Of a DNA stretch of 64,000 nucleotides, positions 1 through 10,828 are shown piece by piece. Where the stretch lies: positions 185,033 through 249,032 of the forward strand of contig NW_003101656.1 in NCBI RefSeq assembly GCF_000003855.2, read 5' to 3'. The notes beneath the pieces are model-generated. The model saw nothing but the letters and a program-made list of their open reading frames with translations. It did not search any database and was not told the DNA's origin. This DNA comes from Blastomyces gilchristii SLH14081. Its lineage: Eukaryota > Ascomycota > Eurotiomycetes > Onygenales > Ajellomycetaceae. A program made the position numbers and the translations under genes. The stretch's first letter is position 1, and each line of letters starts with the position of its first letter.

Positions 1-356
1 TTTCAATCTTTTCATAATTATGAGGAAAGAATGAGAAGCAATGAAGAAATCAGATAAATGTCACACTTCAATAAGTGATGAGATTGTAGCTGATTATATG
101 ATAATATACTGTAAACAGTAGATGCAACATAGCAAAGAGTAGTCTCAAAGCAGCAGACTTATATATAAGTCAGATTGCAGAAGAAAAAGAGAGTCAGAGT
201 TAGATTTAACTGTTTACATCAGTTCAATCACAGAGATCACAGAGGATGAATTATCTGAAACATTTACAGATATATAAGACTAAGTTATCTCAATTTCTGA
301 AAATGCTCAGAGATCAGATAAGGTTAGTTTCAATGAGCTATTCACTGTAGTGATCT

Positions 357-690
357 TATTATTATTATTATTCTTTAATTATAGATGTATACAGTCAGAG
401 ACTATGACATCTATCTAAGAATCTTTAGTTCTCAGAGTTTTTCCTATATCTATAGAGTCAACTATTATACATTTATTAATTTCAGATATGTAAAATCAGA
501 AAATTTCAGCTCAGAATACAAAAACTGTTTATAAATTACAGTATTTCAACACCTTCTGATACTTTGAAATCATTTGAAAATATCATAACAAAGGAAAAGA
601 GAACATAGTCTTAAAGATAGATACATTAAATAGATAGATAGAAAAGAATAGAAAGAAATAAGTATAGTAAAGAGAGATTTATAGAACAAG
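357..690 (-). repeat. LINE 3'-end homology and trinucleotide tail of the SINE
   Basis: This stretch aligns almost base for base with 13086-13430, the 3' untranslated end of the LINE. The shared parts include the trinucleotide run, the block ending in TAGATAGATAGAAA (about 632-645) and the AAAGGAAAAGAGAACA motif. Sharing a 3' end with a LINE is how SINEs recruit the LINE reverse transcriptase. Confidence 0.75.
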
Positions 691-1425
691 ATCTCTGCAG
701 TTTATATCTTAAGCTATATATATATTTTAACACTCTATATGACTGATCACTGTCTCTGTTCTCTCAGGCCTGCTTCAGAGATTATCATTTCCTCTAAAGA
801 GCTGCCACTCAGCTAGCTTCTGTAACTAGCTTATTCATAAGTGAGATTCTCACTAAGAATAATATCAGAGCTACTCAATTCTAGTTAAGTCTCTAATCTT
901 TCAGCTGTCAATCTCAGTATTTCAGTCTATCAATTGACTGTCACAGTCTTGCTTACACTAATCATCTATTAAGAGTGCCTAGGCCTTGTCTCATCTAGTT
1001 TCTTGCTAGACCTGAGGTGTTCTAATCAGATAGTTTTTAAATGTCAATTCTCTGAAAGTGAGTGTCTAGAGTGAGAAGAATGAAATCTGATCAGTTAAGC
1101 TTGATAATAATTCACTATTCTGCAGACACTCTAGACATTAATTACTCTAGTACTGATCTAACTTGAAGTATCTGAAGAGCTGTTAACTCTAAGATCAGTG
1201 AGAATTAGTGTCTGAGAACTCTCAGAGTGAACATCTTAAGCTTGATAATGATTCACTATAGTGTATACAGAGGTCTCTGATACTGTTTTATGACTTAATA
1301 GTGAAAGCTGTGATTAAGATGACTCTTACAGAGTTCGAACCTACTCTCTCTTAACATTCATTCCCCAGGGGGAAGGCCGCTGATTGAGGCTTCATAGTAG
1401 CGTAGTTAATCACTACGTCACCGGG
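357..1425 (-). mobile_element. SINE-like retroposon: tRNA-like head, LINE-derived tail
   Basis: A 1069-bp insertion in G1a, flanked by the 15-bp duplication TCACTGTAGTGATCT (342-356 and 1426-1440). Read on the minus strand it starts with a tRNA-like segment carrying pol III A- and B-box sequences. It continues through a body of about 600 bp that I cannot assign, and ends in about 320 bp nearly identical to the 3' end of the LINE at 13086, including the same trinucleotide (AAT/TAA) tail. That is the architecture of a tRNA-derived SINE mobilised by a partner LINE. The body contains an imperfect internal repeat (1096-1120 resembles 1232-1258). The length is unusual, since most SINEs are under 600 bp. 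A one-off chimeric reverse transcript (tRNA joined to a truncated LINE) is the alternative. Confidence 0.7.
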
Positions 1426-1427
1426 TC
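1321..1427 (-). other. tRNA-like head of the SINE, with A box and B box
   Basis: On the minus strand the A-box-like TGACGTAGTGATT (about 1409-1421) is followed by a D-arm that can pair (ACGT/GTAG side with CTACGC). The B-box-like GGTTCGAACTC (about 1331-1341) forms a T arm with 5 bp, three of them G-U. The presumed acceptor ends (1421-1427 and 1321-1327) pair at about five of seven positions if C-to-T decay is allowed for. At about 107 nt it is too long for a plain tRNA: there is an extra stem (CCTTCCCC/GGGGAATG, around 1360-1376), which could be an intron or a long variable arm. I cannot assign an anticodon. Most likely a SINE promoter rather than a functional tRNA gene. Confidence 0.45.
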
Positions 1428-1774
1428 ACTGTAGTGATCTAAGTGAGTGAAGAGAGACAGTATAATACATGAGACAGAATTACAAAAGATGAAAGCTGCT
1501 GAAGCTAGTCACTGAATACTGTATTATATAGAGATTGTATAAGAGTAGTGACTAGCAGATAAAGAAAAAGTGTAGAAAAAGAAAAGAGATAATGAATTAG
1601 TTATCAACTGTAAGAGTCAGCTGAAAAAGATAAATATTATCATACACATTTCATTCATTTTCATACATCATATATTTAATCTATTTCCAATGTCACATCA
1701 TCTGAAAAACACTAAAAACAATGGAAATCTTAAAACTTGAGATCTGTAAGAGATTTGAGAGCTGTAAGCTGCTC

Positions 1775-3251
1775 TTATAACAATGCTGCACACATCTCTG
1801 ATTTCTCTACTGCTCTATGTATGACATTAATGTCATTTATAGCAAGATTGACTGACATCCTAATATAGAAATATGTACATATACACACAGAAAAATTGAA
1901 GAAGAGTGCAGAATCTGCAGAATCAGAAGCTAAGATAGAAGAAGTGAAGATGAAAGAAATGAAAGAAGAAGAAGACACAGAACTGAATAAATAACAGTGA
2001 GAGTCACTCAGAGCTGAACACTTATGACTCAGTATGTACACAATCTTTCTCACAGAGAAGAGAGAGAAAGTAATAGAAGAAGCTTAAGAGCAGAAGAGAG
2101 TAGTCTCAGCAGTATAATCATCTTCAATTAGAATGACCTCTGATATCAAAGTAACTAAGAACTCTTATTAGTGTATGAAAATCACAAAATCAGAGATGAG
2201 AACAGTTATCAAATGAACACTCACTGATCTTAGAGTTATATACATAATTACAACATATATGAGACTTCTCAGAAAGAGAGAGAGAAACATAAGAGAATAC
2301 AGAAAGCAGAACACAGTGTATGAACAGCTTATTCTTATGATGACATCTTAGACAGAGTGTACAAGTCTCACACTTATAAGTGTAAAAGAGTATAATATTT
2401 GTGTTTCTGTTCTTGAAAACATGGATATTCTTCATCTGCATTACAAAGTCAGAAGATAAATATCAGAGAATAGACTGATACAGATTGATTATTCTGAAGA
2501 TATTTATCAGAATGAATATACTTATAATATTGAATTTAATAGTTGTAAAAAGTTTCTTAGTATCTGTGAACATCATGACTTCATATATAATAAAACTCAT
2601 AATGATTTCTTCTAAGAATAGGAAAATCAGTGTCAGAAAGAGAAGATGAAAAAAGAAAGACTTATAATCTTAATACTATTGAGAAGAGAGATGATTCTTC
2701 AGTATAAATGAATAATTATCTTATTATAAATATTTAAAATGAATGTAATAATCAGTATTCATAGCTAAGCTCTAGATAGTCATATTGTATACAGTCTTCA
2801 TACAATAAATTATTCTAGAGATCAGTAAGAACAGTGAGAATATATACACTGAGAAATATGATTTATTAAGTCTACACAACATCTTCTTAAAATGAGAAAA
2901 GCTGATAATGAAAGCAGAGACAGCAGAATCAGAGAGAGTAGAAGTAGTAGAAGTGAGAGTCATAGAAACAGAGATAGCAGAAGCAGGAGAATCAGACACA
3001 GAGACAGATGTAGAAGATTGAGAGAGAGTGACAGAGAAAGAAACAGAGAGAGCAGAAGAAGATGCAGAAGATCTAGTCATATATGATATAAATAATTTCT
3101 TCATTATCATGTTCTTCAAGTTCTCAATCAACAATTCAATATTGAAATCATAATTATCAGTGAATACAGATCTGTCAACATGTGAAGATTCTATACAAAT
3201 TAAAATAAAAAGATCAGTATCTGTAGTTATATAAAATAACCAGGAAAACAT
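1775..3251 (-). pseudogene. Antisense gene of G1 (copy a), multi-exon, decayed
   Basis: An open stretch on the strand opposite to gag-pol, between integrase and the 3' LTR. Reading down the minus strand there is a Ser/Thr-rich N-terminal exon (3251-2772), a Cys-rich exon (2441 towards 2210) with a CETC-x2-C-x2-C cluster and a second CCNYVYNSKISEC cluster, then a C-terminal exon (to 1775). Intron 1 is 2612-2665 (54 nt) and its donor is decayed to ATAAGT. Intron 2 is 2155-2209 (55 nt), donor ATAACT, branch-like CACTAAT, acceptor TTAG. Removing 55 nt brings the last two exons into one frame (offset 1 modulo 3). The product is unknown; the paired Cys clusters suggest metal binding. A TAA in exon 3 and lost donors make this copy non-functional. 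Confidence 0.65.
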
Positions 3252-3755
3252 GATCAGATACTGCTGAACAAAAGAGAATTAAAAGTATATAAGAAGATGA
3301 AGAAGATATGTCATTCATAGTAGTACATTCTGACAATTGTTAGAAGATAAGCAAGTCTCAGTCATATTTTACAATGTATTACACTTACTACTAATGAACT
3401 GCCTGATATGAGTACTATAATAATACTTGTTATGAGAACAGAGAGTCATTGCCAGAAACATGTATAATATGATAGATAAATGAATAGAAGATGTTAAACA
3501 GAAGAAGAAGCAGAAATCTTGAATGAGATAATAGTGTTCAATGATGATGATAATGAAGAAGATAATTGAAGAATGAGAAAAGTTAGTGAATGAGTGATAT
3601 AATATAGTGAAAGTTTCTTTATAAGAGTGTATACAGAATGCTAGCTAAATCAGAAATAGATCACACAATTGTGAACACTAGTAATGCACTAATCCGCATG
3701 AAGCTAGAGTGTACATTATGATCACATGAGTGTGATCAAATCTGATGAGACAGGA

Positions 3756-3922
3756 TGTAGTTCAGAAGAATGTACAACTGTCAGATAATAACACAGTCAC
3801 TTCTAAACTTGCTTACAAATGTAAAGGGGCCATAGCGGCCACCAATTAATTTAGTGTACAGTATATAAGAAGCCGGCGTACGCCTGTAATCGTACGCTGG
3901 CTCAAGCAACCTTTCAATTACA
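3756..3922 (+). repeat. 3' LTR of G1a
   Basis: A 167-bp LTR beginning TGTAGTTCAGAAG and ending CAATTACA, with a TATA-like AGTATATAAGAAG at about 3862-3874. The inner half has lost its CpGs, whereas the outer half keeps GC-rich sequence (for example GCCGGCGTACGCC). It marks the right end of G1a; the flanking sequence TTTTTATGAC follows. Confidence 0.85.
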
Positions 3923-5100
3923 TTTTTATGACACATTTTTCTTCCTCTCTCTTCTCAATTGTAACAGTGAGTGTATAAGAGTATCATTCTTACAAGATAA
4001 TAAAGTACTTATTCTGACATTTTCTAGTGAGTAAACATCTTCATAATGTAGCTATAATCTTCATGACTGCTAAGAAAGCCAGGTTGAAGGCAGAGATAAT
4101 GATGTCAATGAGCTGTGAGAGCACTGCTCTTATTATCACATCTTCTTCTTCTGCATCTCTTGCAGCTGTGATGATAGTAGCTGTGTCTTGCAGTGAGATA
4201 TTATCTCTTCTGCTGATCAGTTCATCTGCATCTGATTTATTTTCTGCTTCTCTCATCACTGTTATAACATCATCTTCTCTCTCAATTAACACAGTGATGT
4301 ATAACCCTGTGTGATCATTCAGAGAGAACTCTGAAGAGAGCTTGATTCTGAAAACAGTGACTCTGAGAAGCTTAATCTATAGTTTCTCCTTCACAGCACA
4401 TCTGAGCCCTGCTCAGAATGTTGCTGAATTGAGTCTATCAAGTCTCACAGTTTCTTTATCTTCTCTCTGTGAGAAGGCTTCAGTGTGATCTCTAGCTGAC
4501 ATTATTATATATCTTCACTGTGCTAAGCAGCTGAAGAAAGAGAGGATTTTATATATCTATCTCTTCTCTCACTTCTGTTATTTTCATTGTATCTGTAATA
4601 ATAACTTCTGTCTCTCTGTAAGTATTATCTACTCTATAAGAAGATGTTGTATCAGTTCTGACAAGAAGCTCATATGCTTAAGCAGTACAGAGTAGGAGTC
4701 TCAGAGCTTTAAGTGTTGATAAATTTTATCAAGACTGAGGAGGTTTCTCTTACTCATATATAAAAGAAGATAAAAGTGTGAATCTCTGAGATGAAAAAAC
4801 ATCTCAGAATAACTAATTCTAAGAAGAAGACATTAGTTGATGCTGTCATTGAAAGCATTATGAAGATTAATCACTGATTGAAGAGAATCTCACTTCAATT
4901 GAAGCAGATAACTGAGATGCTTTGTAAGTTAATAAGTTGATATTTCATATATTTATCATGCTCTTCTGTGACACTGCAGTGCTAACCTCTCAGCAGGCAA
5001 AGATATCAGTGCTGAAGACTTCAACAGTGAAGAATGAGTTTGATGAAAATATAATTGTTAATGAGTAGACTCTGAAATTCTTTCTTTTTACTTTTTCAGT
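3923..5100. other. Unassigned AT-rich stretch between G1a and G3
   Basis: There is no repeat match elsewhere in the window and no domain that I recognise. A short frame is open on both strands around 4027-4314; the minus reading (4292-4041, 83 residues) is rich in Glu, Asp and Arg, but there is no supporting signal. The decay pattern is the same as in the elements. The simplest view is that this is the 3' untranslated end of G3 into which G1a inserted, but no G3 3' LTR can be matched to the one at 10421-10828. Confidence 0.3.
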
Positions 5101-5329
5101 GAGCTGTGATCTCTTTAGAATAGCAGCAGCTCACAGATTAATAATATTAATCTTTATTAATTTAAAATATCTCTTTCTTTTCTTATTAATTACTTCAGAA
5201 ATTTTATACTTGTGTAGTCTCATTAAACTTGTAAAAACTCTTTGAGAGAAAATAGAAGAAGAGTGCTATAGAGTTCATAAAATACTAGCTCATCACTGTG
5301 AGATTATCTCTACAAAACTCTTTGAAAAA

Positions 5330-8300
5330 AATAAGAAGTCTTAAGCAGTATTTCTTACTCAATGTCTCTGATATGTAACAGAGTGATCTCTTCTAGCTGT
5401 CTCATAGCTTGCAATCTCTTTCTCAGTATTTTTCAAATACTCAAGCAGTTCTGATGAATTCTCTGATAATAAATAATCTTCTTATTTAATAAGATATTAA
5501 AGCTTGCTGTAATATATTCATTTATTCAATATTTTCTTCACAAGATATTCAGTATCATTCTCAATCTCAATACTATTCAGCCAAGACAGCTTCACTCTGA
5601 AGTGTTACTTATAGAGCTTTAAATAGAAAATGTGAAAAATAGAATGAATTCATTTCAATTCTGAGAGTAATTTCAACTCATATATCTGCTTATTCATCAC
5701 TCTTATTACTGAGAAAGATTCTAGTCATCACTCACTAAGCTTCTTACACAGTCTTATTATCTTGATATTCTTTGCTGAAAGTAGCACTTGATTCTCTATC
5801 AAGAACTTCATTGAAAGATGTTTTCAATTATAGTATTCTGTCTGTCACTTCTGAATGTGATGAATACTATTCACTATCTTCTCATGAATTTTATTCAAAA
5901 GTTTCAATCTCACTTTTACTTCTGCTACTGAGAGATACTCTGTTCTCTGTATCTGTTTAATATTCTGACTGTCTATTTTCTTCTTTGAAACATCATTCAC
6001 AAGGTCACTGAGTAATGAAGAATTATATTTATAATAAGTATAGAAAAAAAATACTTTTAAGATTGCATTCTTTGCATTGTTAAATGTGAATTCAGTAGTC
6101 AGAAGATGTTTGAGTTAATCATTCTGATAATATGAATAGAATGCTCAAAGATGCTATTCTAATGTCTGATTCTAGTGTTCAGTCTGACTATCTGTCTACA
6201 GATGAAATGCACTACTGAGAAGACATCTTATTATAAGATGATAGTAAAAGGCTGATCAGTACTTGCTGATGAAGAGAGATTCTCAATCTATTATTAACAA
6301 TTTTAAAGTATCATGATTATAAATGATGATATCTAAAAACAGGTCAGTCAATTCAGAGACTTTAATCTTTTTATAAATAGAGATATATTTTATTATCTTC
6401 ATAAAACAGTCAATAATAATCAAAATTGAGTCATATTCTTTGACTCTTGTTAACTTCAGTAGATTAACTATGAAATTCATTAATAGATTCTATCATGAGC
6501 TCTTTAAGACAGGCAGTGATATTAACTTACTGTATTACTTGTACTGTGAGATCTTTATTATTTGATAGATATTATAAGTCTTAATATACTCTTTGACATC
6601 TGTCTGAAGCTTGTCTCAAATGTATTTATATATTAGAAGCTTCTCAGTCTTCTCTAATCTGAAGTGTTCTATATGAGAATCATTATAATAAATTCTTAAT
6701 AACTTCTAGCACATCATTCTACTACAAGAAACAAAGACTGAACTATTTAGTAGTAGAAGTTCATATTCTTCTAGTTATCACTGACTTAGTTTCTTAGCAG
6801 TATCACCTCACTCAGAGCCTGTCTTTTTCAAGTTCAAACTAAATTCTTTCTTCTTCAACTTCTGAATTCAAGCTATAGTAGAGATATTTCTCTTCTATAA
6901 CTTATCAATGAATTTTAAAAGTAGTCAGATTGAAAGATTGTAGACTGTTTCATTCTTTACTAATTTAATGATAGTAAGATATAACATGAGAAGCTTATAA
7001 TCTTCAGTGTCAGTCTTCTGCAGAGACTCAAATTTTCTTTCATCTTCTATACTGAGTCACACAGCTGTCTTATCAGTGCTGTTTCTGAGTTTCAGAAAAT
7101 CTTAATTCTCTGCAGTCAGCTTCTTCTGCAGTGATGACAGAGATTCTTTTATAGAATTCTTCTCTGCATCAATAATATTATAATCAGACTGTTTAGACAG
7201 TATATTAGCAGAGTTAAGCTGATCTGAACAGTATCAGATATAGAAATCATACTTCAAAAACAGCTTCACTCATCTAGCTTAATATTCTGTCAAGCTCTTT
7301 GTTGTCAAGAAGTAATGTAGATTTATATGATCAGTGAGAACTTATACTGAGTACTTACTACTCTGAAGATAATGTTATCAGATCTTAAAGAATTCAATAA
7401 TTACTAATATCTCTTAATCATGAGTATCATATCTTATCTATATAAGTGATAACTTCTTGAAGAAGAAGATCACTGATCTTTATTCACAGTGTCTTATAAA
7501 CTCTGTAAAAAAGTCTTCTCTCACAGACATTTCATTGTCTGTATTCTCAGAAGTAATTATTCTCTGATTCTTTCACTATTGAAAGATCTTCAGTATTAAC
7601 TGTGAAAGGATTTCACAGATCTCATTCTCAGATATATTAGTCTCACACTGACTGAGTAAGTTAGAGTTAAAGTGATTCAGTATTATAACATCTATAAAAG
7701 CTTGTTTTAATTCTATAAACACTGATATAGCTTCTTAAGTGAGAGTAAACAGTTCTATTTTTCTGTCTTTCACACTTTTCTTTAACAGATCTGTAAGAGA
7801 GACAGTAATCTATGAATATGTATAGATGAATTATCTATAGAAATTCATAAATTCTAGAAATATCTGCATCTTATAATATATCTGCAGTATCAGTCAGTTC
7901 TTAATAACAGAGACCTGGCTTCTGTTCATTGAAATGCTGTTCATCTCAATAATATAATCTAAGAAATCAATCTTCTGCATGTAGAATGAGCATTTTTCAG
8001 TGTTTGTATAGAGTTAATACTGTCTCAAGTAACTCAACACTTCTTAAATATGAGTATCATATTCTTTCTCTATTTCAAGATGATTAGAATATTGTCCAGG
8101 TATATTATACAGAAGATGTTGACAAGGCCTCACAGTGTCTCATTTATATAGGTCTGAAAGATGACTGAAGTGTTACAAAGATTAAAAGATAAAACAAGAT
8201 ATTTAAAATTACTGTACTTAGTATAAAAAGCTGTTTTTCAAACATCATCTTCATTAACTCTGATTCTATGATAGACATTCTATATATCAATCTTTGAGAA

Positions 8301-8960
8301 CACTCTTGCTTCAGATAATTGATTGATCATCTTATTAATTAACAGTAGTGAATAGTAATTCTTAACTATTATCTTATTGAGACCTCTGTAGTCTATGTAT
8401 AGATATAGTCTACTGTTCTTCTTAAGTACAAAGAGTATAGACATCTCTGTCAAACTCTTTGATAAGTGTATTCAGTTCTTTGATTACACTTTCTCAAGAT
8501 ATTTACACAGAACATTCAATTTCTTTATAGATAAGTTATAAAGAGATCTGTATAGCACTGTTGCACTGTCTTCAAGATGAATCTTATATCATATCTTGAT
8601 ATCAGAAAACTTCACTGCTTCTCTTTCTGAAAAGACATTCTTATAGTCTATAAAGAGATATCATATTCATTCATCTTTAATAACAGATACTGCTGCTAAT
8701 CTTGCAGTGAGAATAATAACTTCTTTATCTATCTTCAAGTCTCAGTCATCTGCTACATAGTATATCAACTCTATCTTTTTCTCAAGATTCTTTCAATGAA
8801 ACTCTTCAGATTTCTCTATCACTGTCTCTTCATTAGTGAGACAGTACTGTTACATCTGAGTGACTCAGTTAATAAGAGAATTATTTTCTCTCAATTACAG
8901 AAGATCTAGAATAACATTCTCATTTATAATATTAACTGTATGAAGAAGCAGACTGCTCTT
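5330..8960 (-). pseudogene. pol: G3 pol: reverse transcriptase, RNase H, integrase, chromodomain-like
   Basis: RT is recognisable from a block around 8440-8360 (YIDYRGLNKIIVKNYYSL, for the usual DYRGLN..T.KN.YPLP) through SKIDI to the catalytic-box remnant YLDNIL near 8090. Integrase is clearest at 6480-6283, where 65 residues stay open and match the core start (D-F-I-V-x-L ... D-S-I-L-I-I-I-D) of fungal gypsy integrases. About 5560-5440 reads IEIENDTEYLVKKIL, the start of a chromodomain-like segment that in chromoviruses targets integration to heterochromatin. Stops are mostly TGA and TAA, consistent with G-to-A and C-to-T decay. No uninterrupted polyprotein remains. Confidence 0.65.
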
Positions 8961-9299
8961 CTTGAAGATTTCTTCTAAGTCTGTGATCACATACTTTGCT
9001 TGAATTATATCAAAACAGTGATACTTTATTTTATCAGTAAATTTCATATAATCTGACAGATCTATCTTCTTTCAATTCTTTATCAAAGAAAAGAAATAGA
9101 ATATGAAGTTAATATTCATTCTGAAGTTGAGTAGACATCTCACTGATATCTTCTCATTCAGAGTATTTATTGTGATTATAACATGAACTCAAATATGTAA
9201 GAATTATTAATTCTTTATTTCTTTGTCTTCTTTATCTTTCATGAATATATTTATCAGAAGAGAAGTCAACTTTGAGAAGATATCTTTTCAGTTTCTTCT

Positions 9300-10350
9300 C
9301 TTCTTCAGCTTCTTATAATCACTGATATAGTGATTATCAGCTTCACAGTTAAAACAGAGATCTTTATTAAATCTTTTTTAATATTTCTTCACAGTGAGTG
9401 AAGAATCAGAATACTTGAAATTCTTCTTTACTTTTTTTATACTGAAGTCATTATAGCACTGTTTAGATCTCATCATGAATTACTTAGAAGAGATCTTATT
9501 AATCTTTTTCTCAGAGAATTGATTATTTAAATAGATTCAGAAAGTCAGGTTGACAAGCTCAGTACAATTAATTAATAAACTCTGATACTGTGATATCATT
9601 ATCTGTATCTTATGAGTCAGCTTTATGAGATAAAGCTGTATCTTTAATTGATTCAAATCATCAGTTAATTTCTTTTAATATTCTTTAAATCTTGCATTGA
9701 AATCAGAAGAATTCTCATCATCTTATTAATATAATAAGTTGAATCACTGTACTGCTGTGAAGCTGCAGTTACAGTGATCTTCAATGTAATCTAGTAGAAA
9801 GTCTTTGAATTCTTCTCAAGTTATAACAGTATTGATACACTCAAGCTCTCTCTTCTTAATAGCTTAAGTAGTTGCAGAGATGGCTTTAAGAACATTGACA
9901 GCATATATTACTCATATCTCATAAGTATTATACTGGCTCAGATTAAGGTGAAATTTTCATTCAAGAATACAGATAAAGCTGTGAAATTCAGATAATATAT
10001 TTCTCTTATATCTCAGAGAATCTTCAATCTTAATCTCTCTATCTTCATGATAGATATAGGTGTGTAGAGGCTGTGACAGTAACAGAGCAATTGAAGAGCT
10101 CATGTCAAAATGTGCAGCAGATTCAGAAATCTTGGATTTCTGCTGAGACAGAGATGTACACACTCTAGAAGATAGTGTAGAGTTTCTCTCAGAGAGTGAG
10201 ATCAGATCAGTCTTAGTGTGAGTGTATAAGATTATATTAATCTATTAATAGAGCTCAACTAATTCAAACTTATAATCTGATTGAGTGATTCAAATTGTAA
10301 TATAACAGAACTGAAGCAGTGACTAGTCAGCAGTATTATGTAGAAGTAGT
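9300..10350 (-). pseudogene. gag: G3 gag remnant with CCHC zinc knuckle
   Basis: The minus-strand frame reads CFNCEADNHYISDY near 9361-9320, a C-x2-C-x4-H-x4-C nucleocapsid knuckle with the last Cys decayed to Tyr. Upstream, 10163-9957 remains open for 68 residues in the expected capsid region but has no diagnostic motif. Gag would package element RNA in cytoplasmic particles; this copy cannot, because of many stops. Confidence 0.5.
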
Positions 10351-10420
10351 TGTTTAAGAAATGATATAAATGAGCTTGACTATCTTACTTGAATAATAAG
10401 CTTATAGACTACAGAGTTAT

Positions 10421-10828
10421 TGTAAGAATATCACAGATATAATACTTAGTATACTAAGAAGATTGTATAAGAAACACAGTAACTCTTATATATATTTCAG
10501 TAGAAGAAAAACAAATGACTGACTTCTTTGATGAGAAGTCAGTATCTAGCTATTCTATATAGACAATGAGTGAATACTCTTCTCTCATTTCATAAGCAAG
10601 AATAGCTGGAGTGATACCTCAGCAGTGCCTTACTGTCAAGAAAGAGTAATCTGCTGACCTCATATAGAAGCAGGGTTCTTATATTCATCAATTGAATCTT
10701 TCTATGATATATCTAAATAATGTCATAGAGTGGTTGAAAACCGGTTCAGATGGGATGAAATCATCCGCATGAAAGTGATAGACCGTGTGGAACTGCAACG
10801 GGGCCTTGGCGCGGCCGGGAGCGTGACA
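10421..10828 (-). repeat. 5' LTR of G3
   Basis: On the minus strand it begins TGTCACGCTCCCGGCCGCGCC and ends ATTCTTACA (TG...CA), about 408 bp, with a TATA-like ATATATATAAGAG at about 10484-10496. The first 108 bp (10721-10828) are strikingly GC-rich and undecayed, while the rest is decayed. A nested TGTCA...TGACA pair also bounds that GC-rich part, so an LTR of only 108 bp is possible; the TATA position favours the longer one. No second copy is present in the window to settle it. Confidence 0.5.

Larger units (their letters stand above)
1..3922 (+). mobile_element. G1a: 3' part of a Ty3/gypsy LTR retrotransposon (G1 family)
   Basis: This is the 3' end of a G1 element whose 5' part lies before the window. 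The order matches the 3' parts of G1b, G1e and G1d: the tail of the pol product (about 1-300), an intergenic part, the antisense gene (about 1775-3251) and the 3' LTR (3756-3922). It is interrupted at 357-1425 by a SINE-like insertion with a 15-bp target duplication; joining 356 to 1441 restores co-linearity with 30620-30650 of G1b. The sequence is heavily C-to-T decayed, so it is a dead copy. Confidence 0.85.
5100..10828 (-). mobile_element. G3: Ty3/gypsy element, probably chromodomain-bearing, minus strand
   Basis: Read on the minus strand: LTR (10828-10421), gag with a CCHC knuckle (about 9331-9361), reverse transcriptase (about 8500-8000), RNase H (about 7900-7200), integrase (about 6900-5700) and a chromodomain-like tail (about 5560-5330). 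The RT-before-integrase order identifies Ty3/gypsy (Metaviridae). It is inserted into the RNase H region of G2a at 10829. The pol sequence differs from both G1 and G2, so it is a third family. The 3' boundary is not defined, and all reading frames are broken. Confidence 0.7.

Noticed and set aside
2892..3086. Plus-strand Arg/Ser-rich ORF resembling an SR protein (also at 57867-58055).
   Set aside because: It is the exact complement of the Ser/Thr-rich part of the antisense gene; TCT/AGA-rich DNA reads as Ser on one strand and Arg on the other. The intron evidence favours the minus strand.
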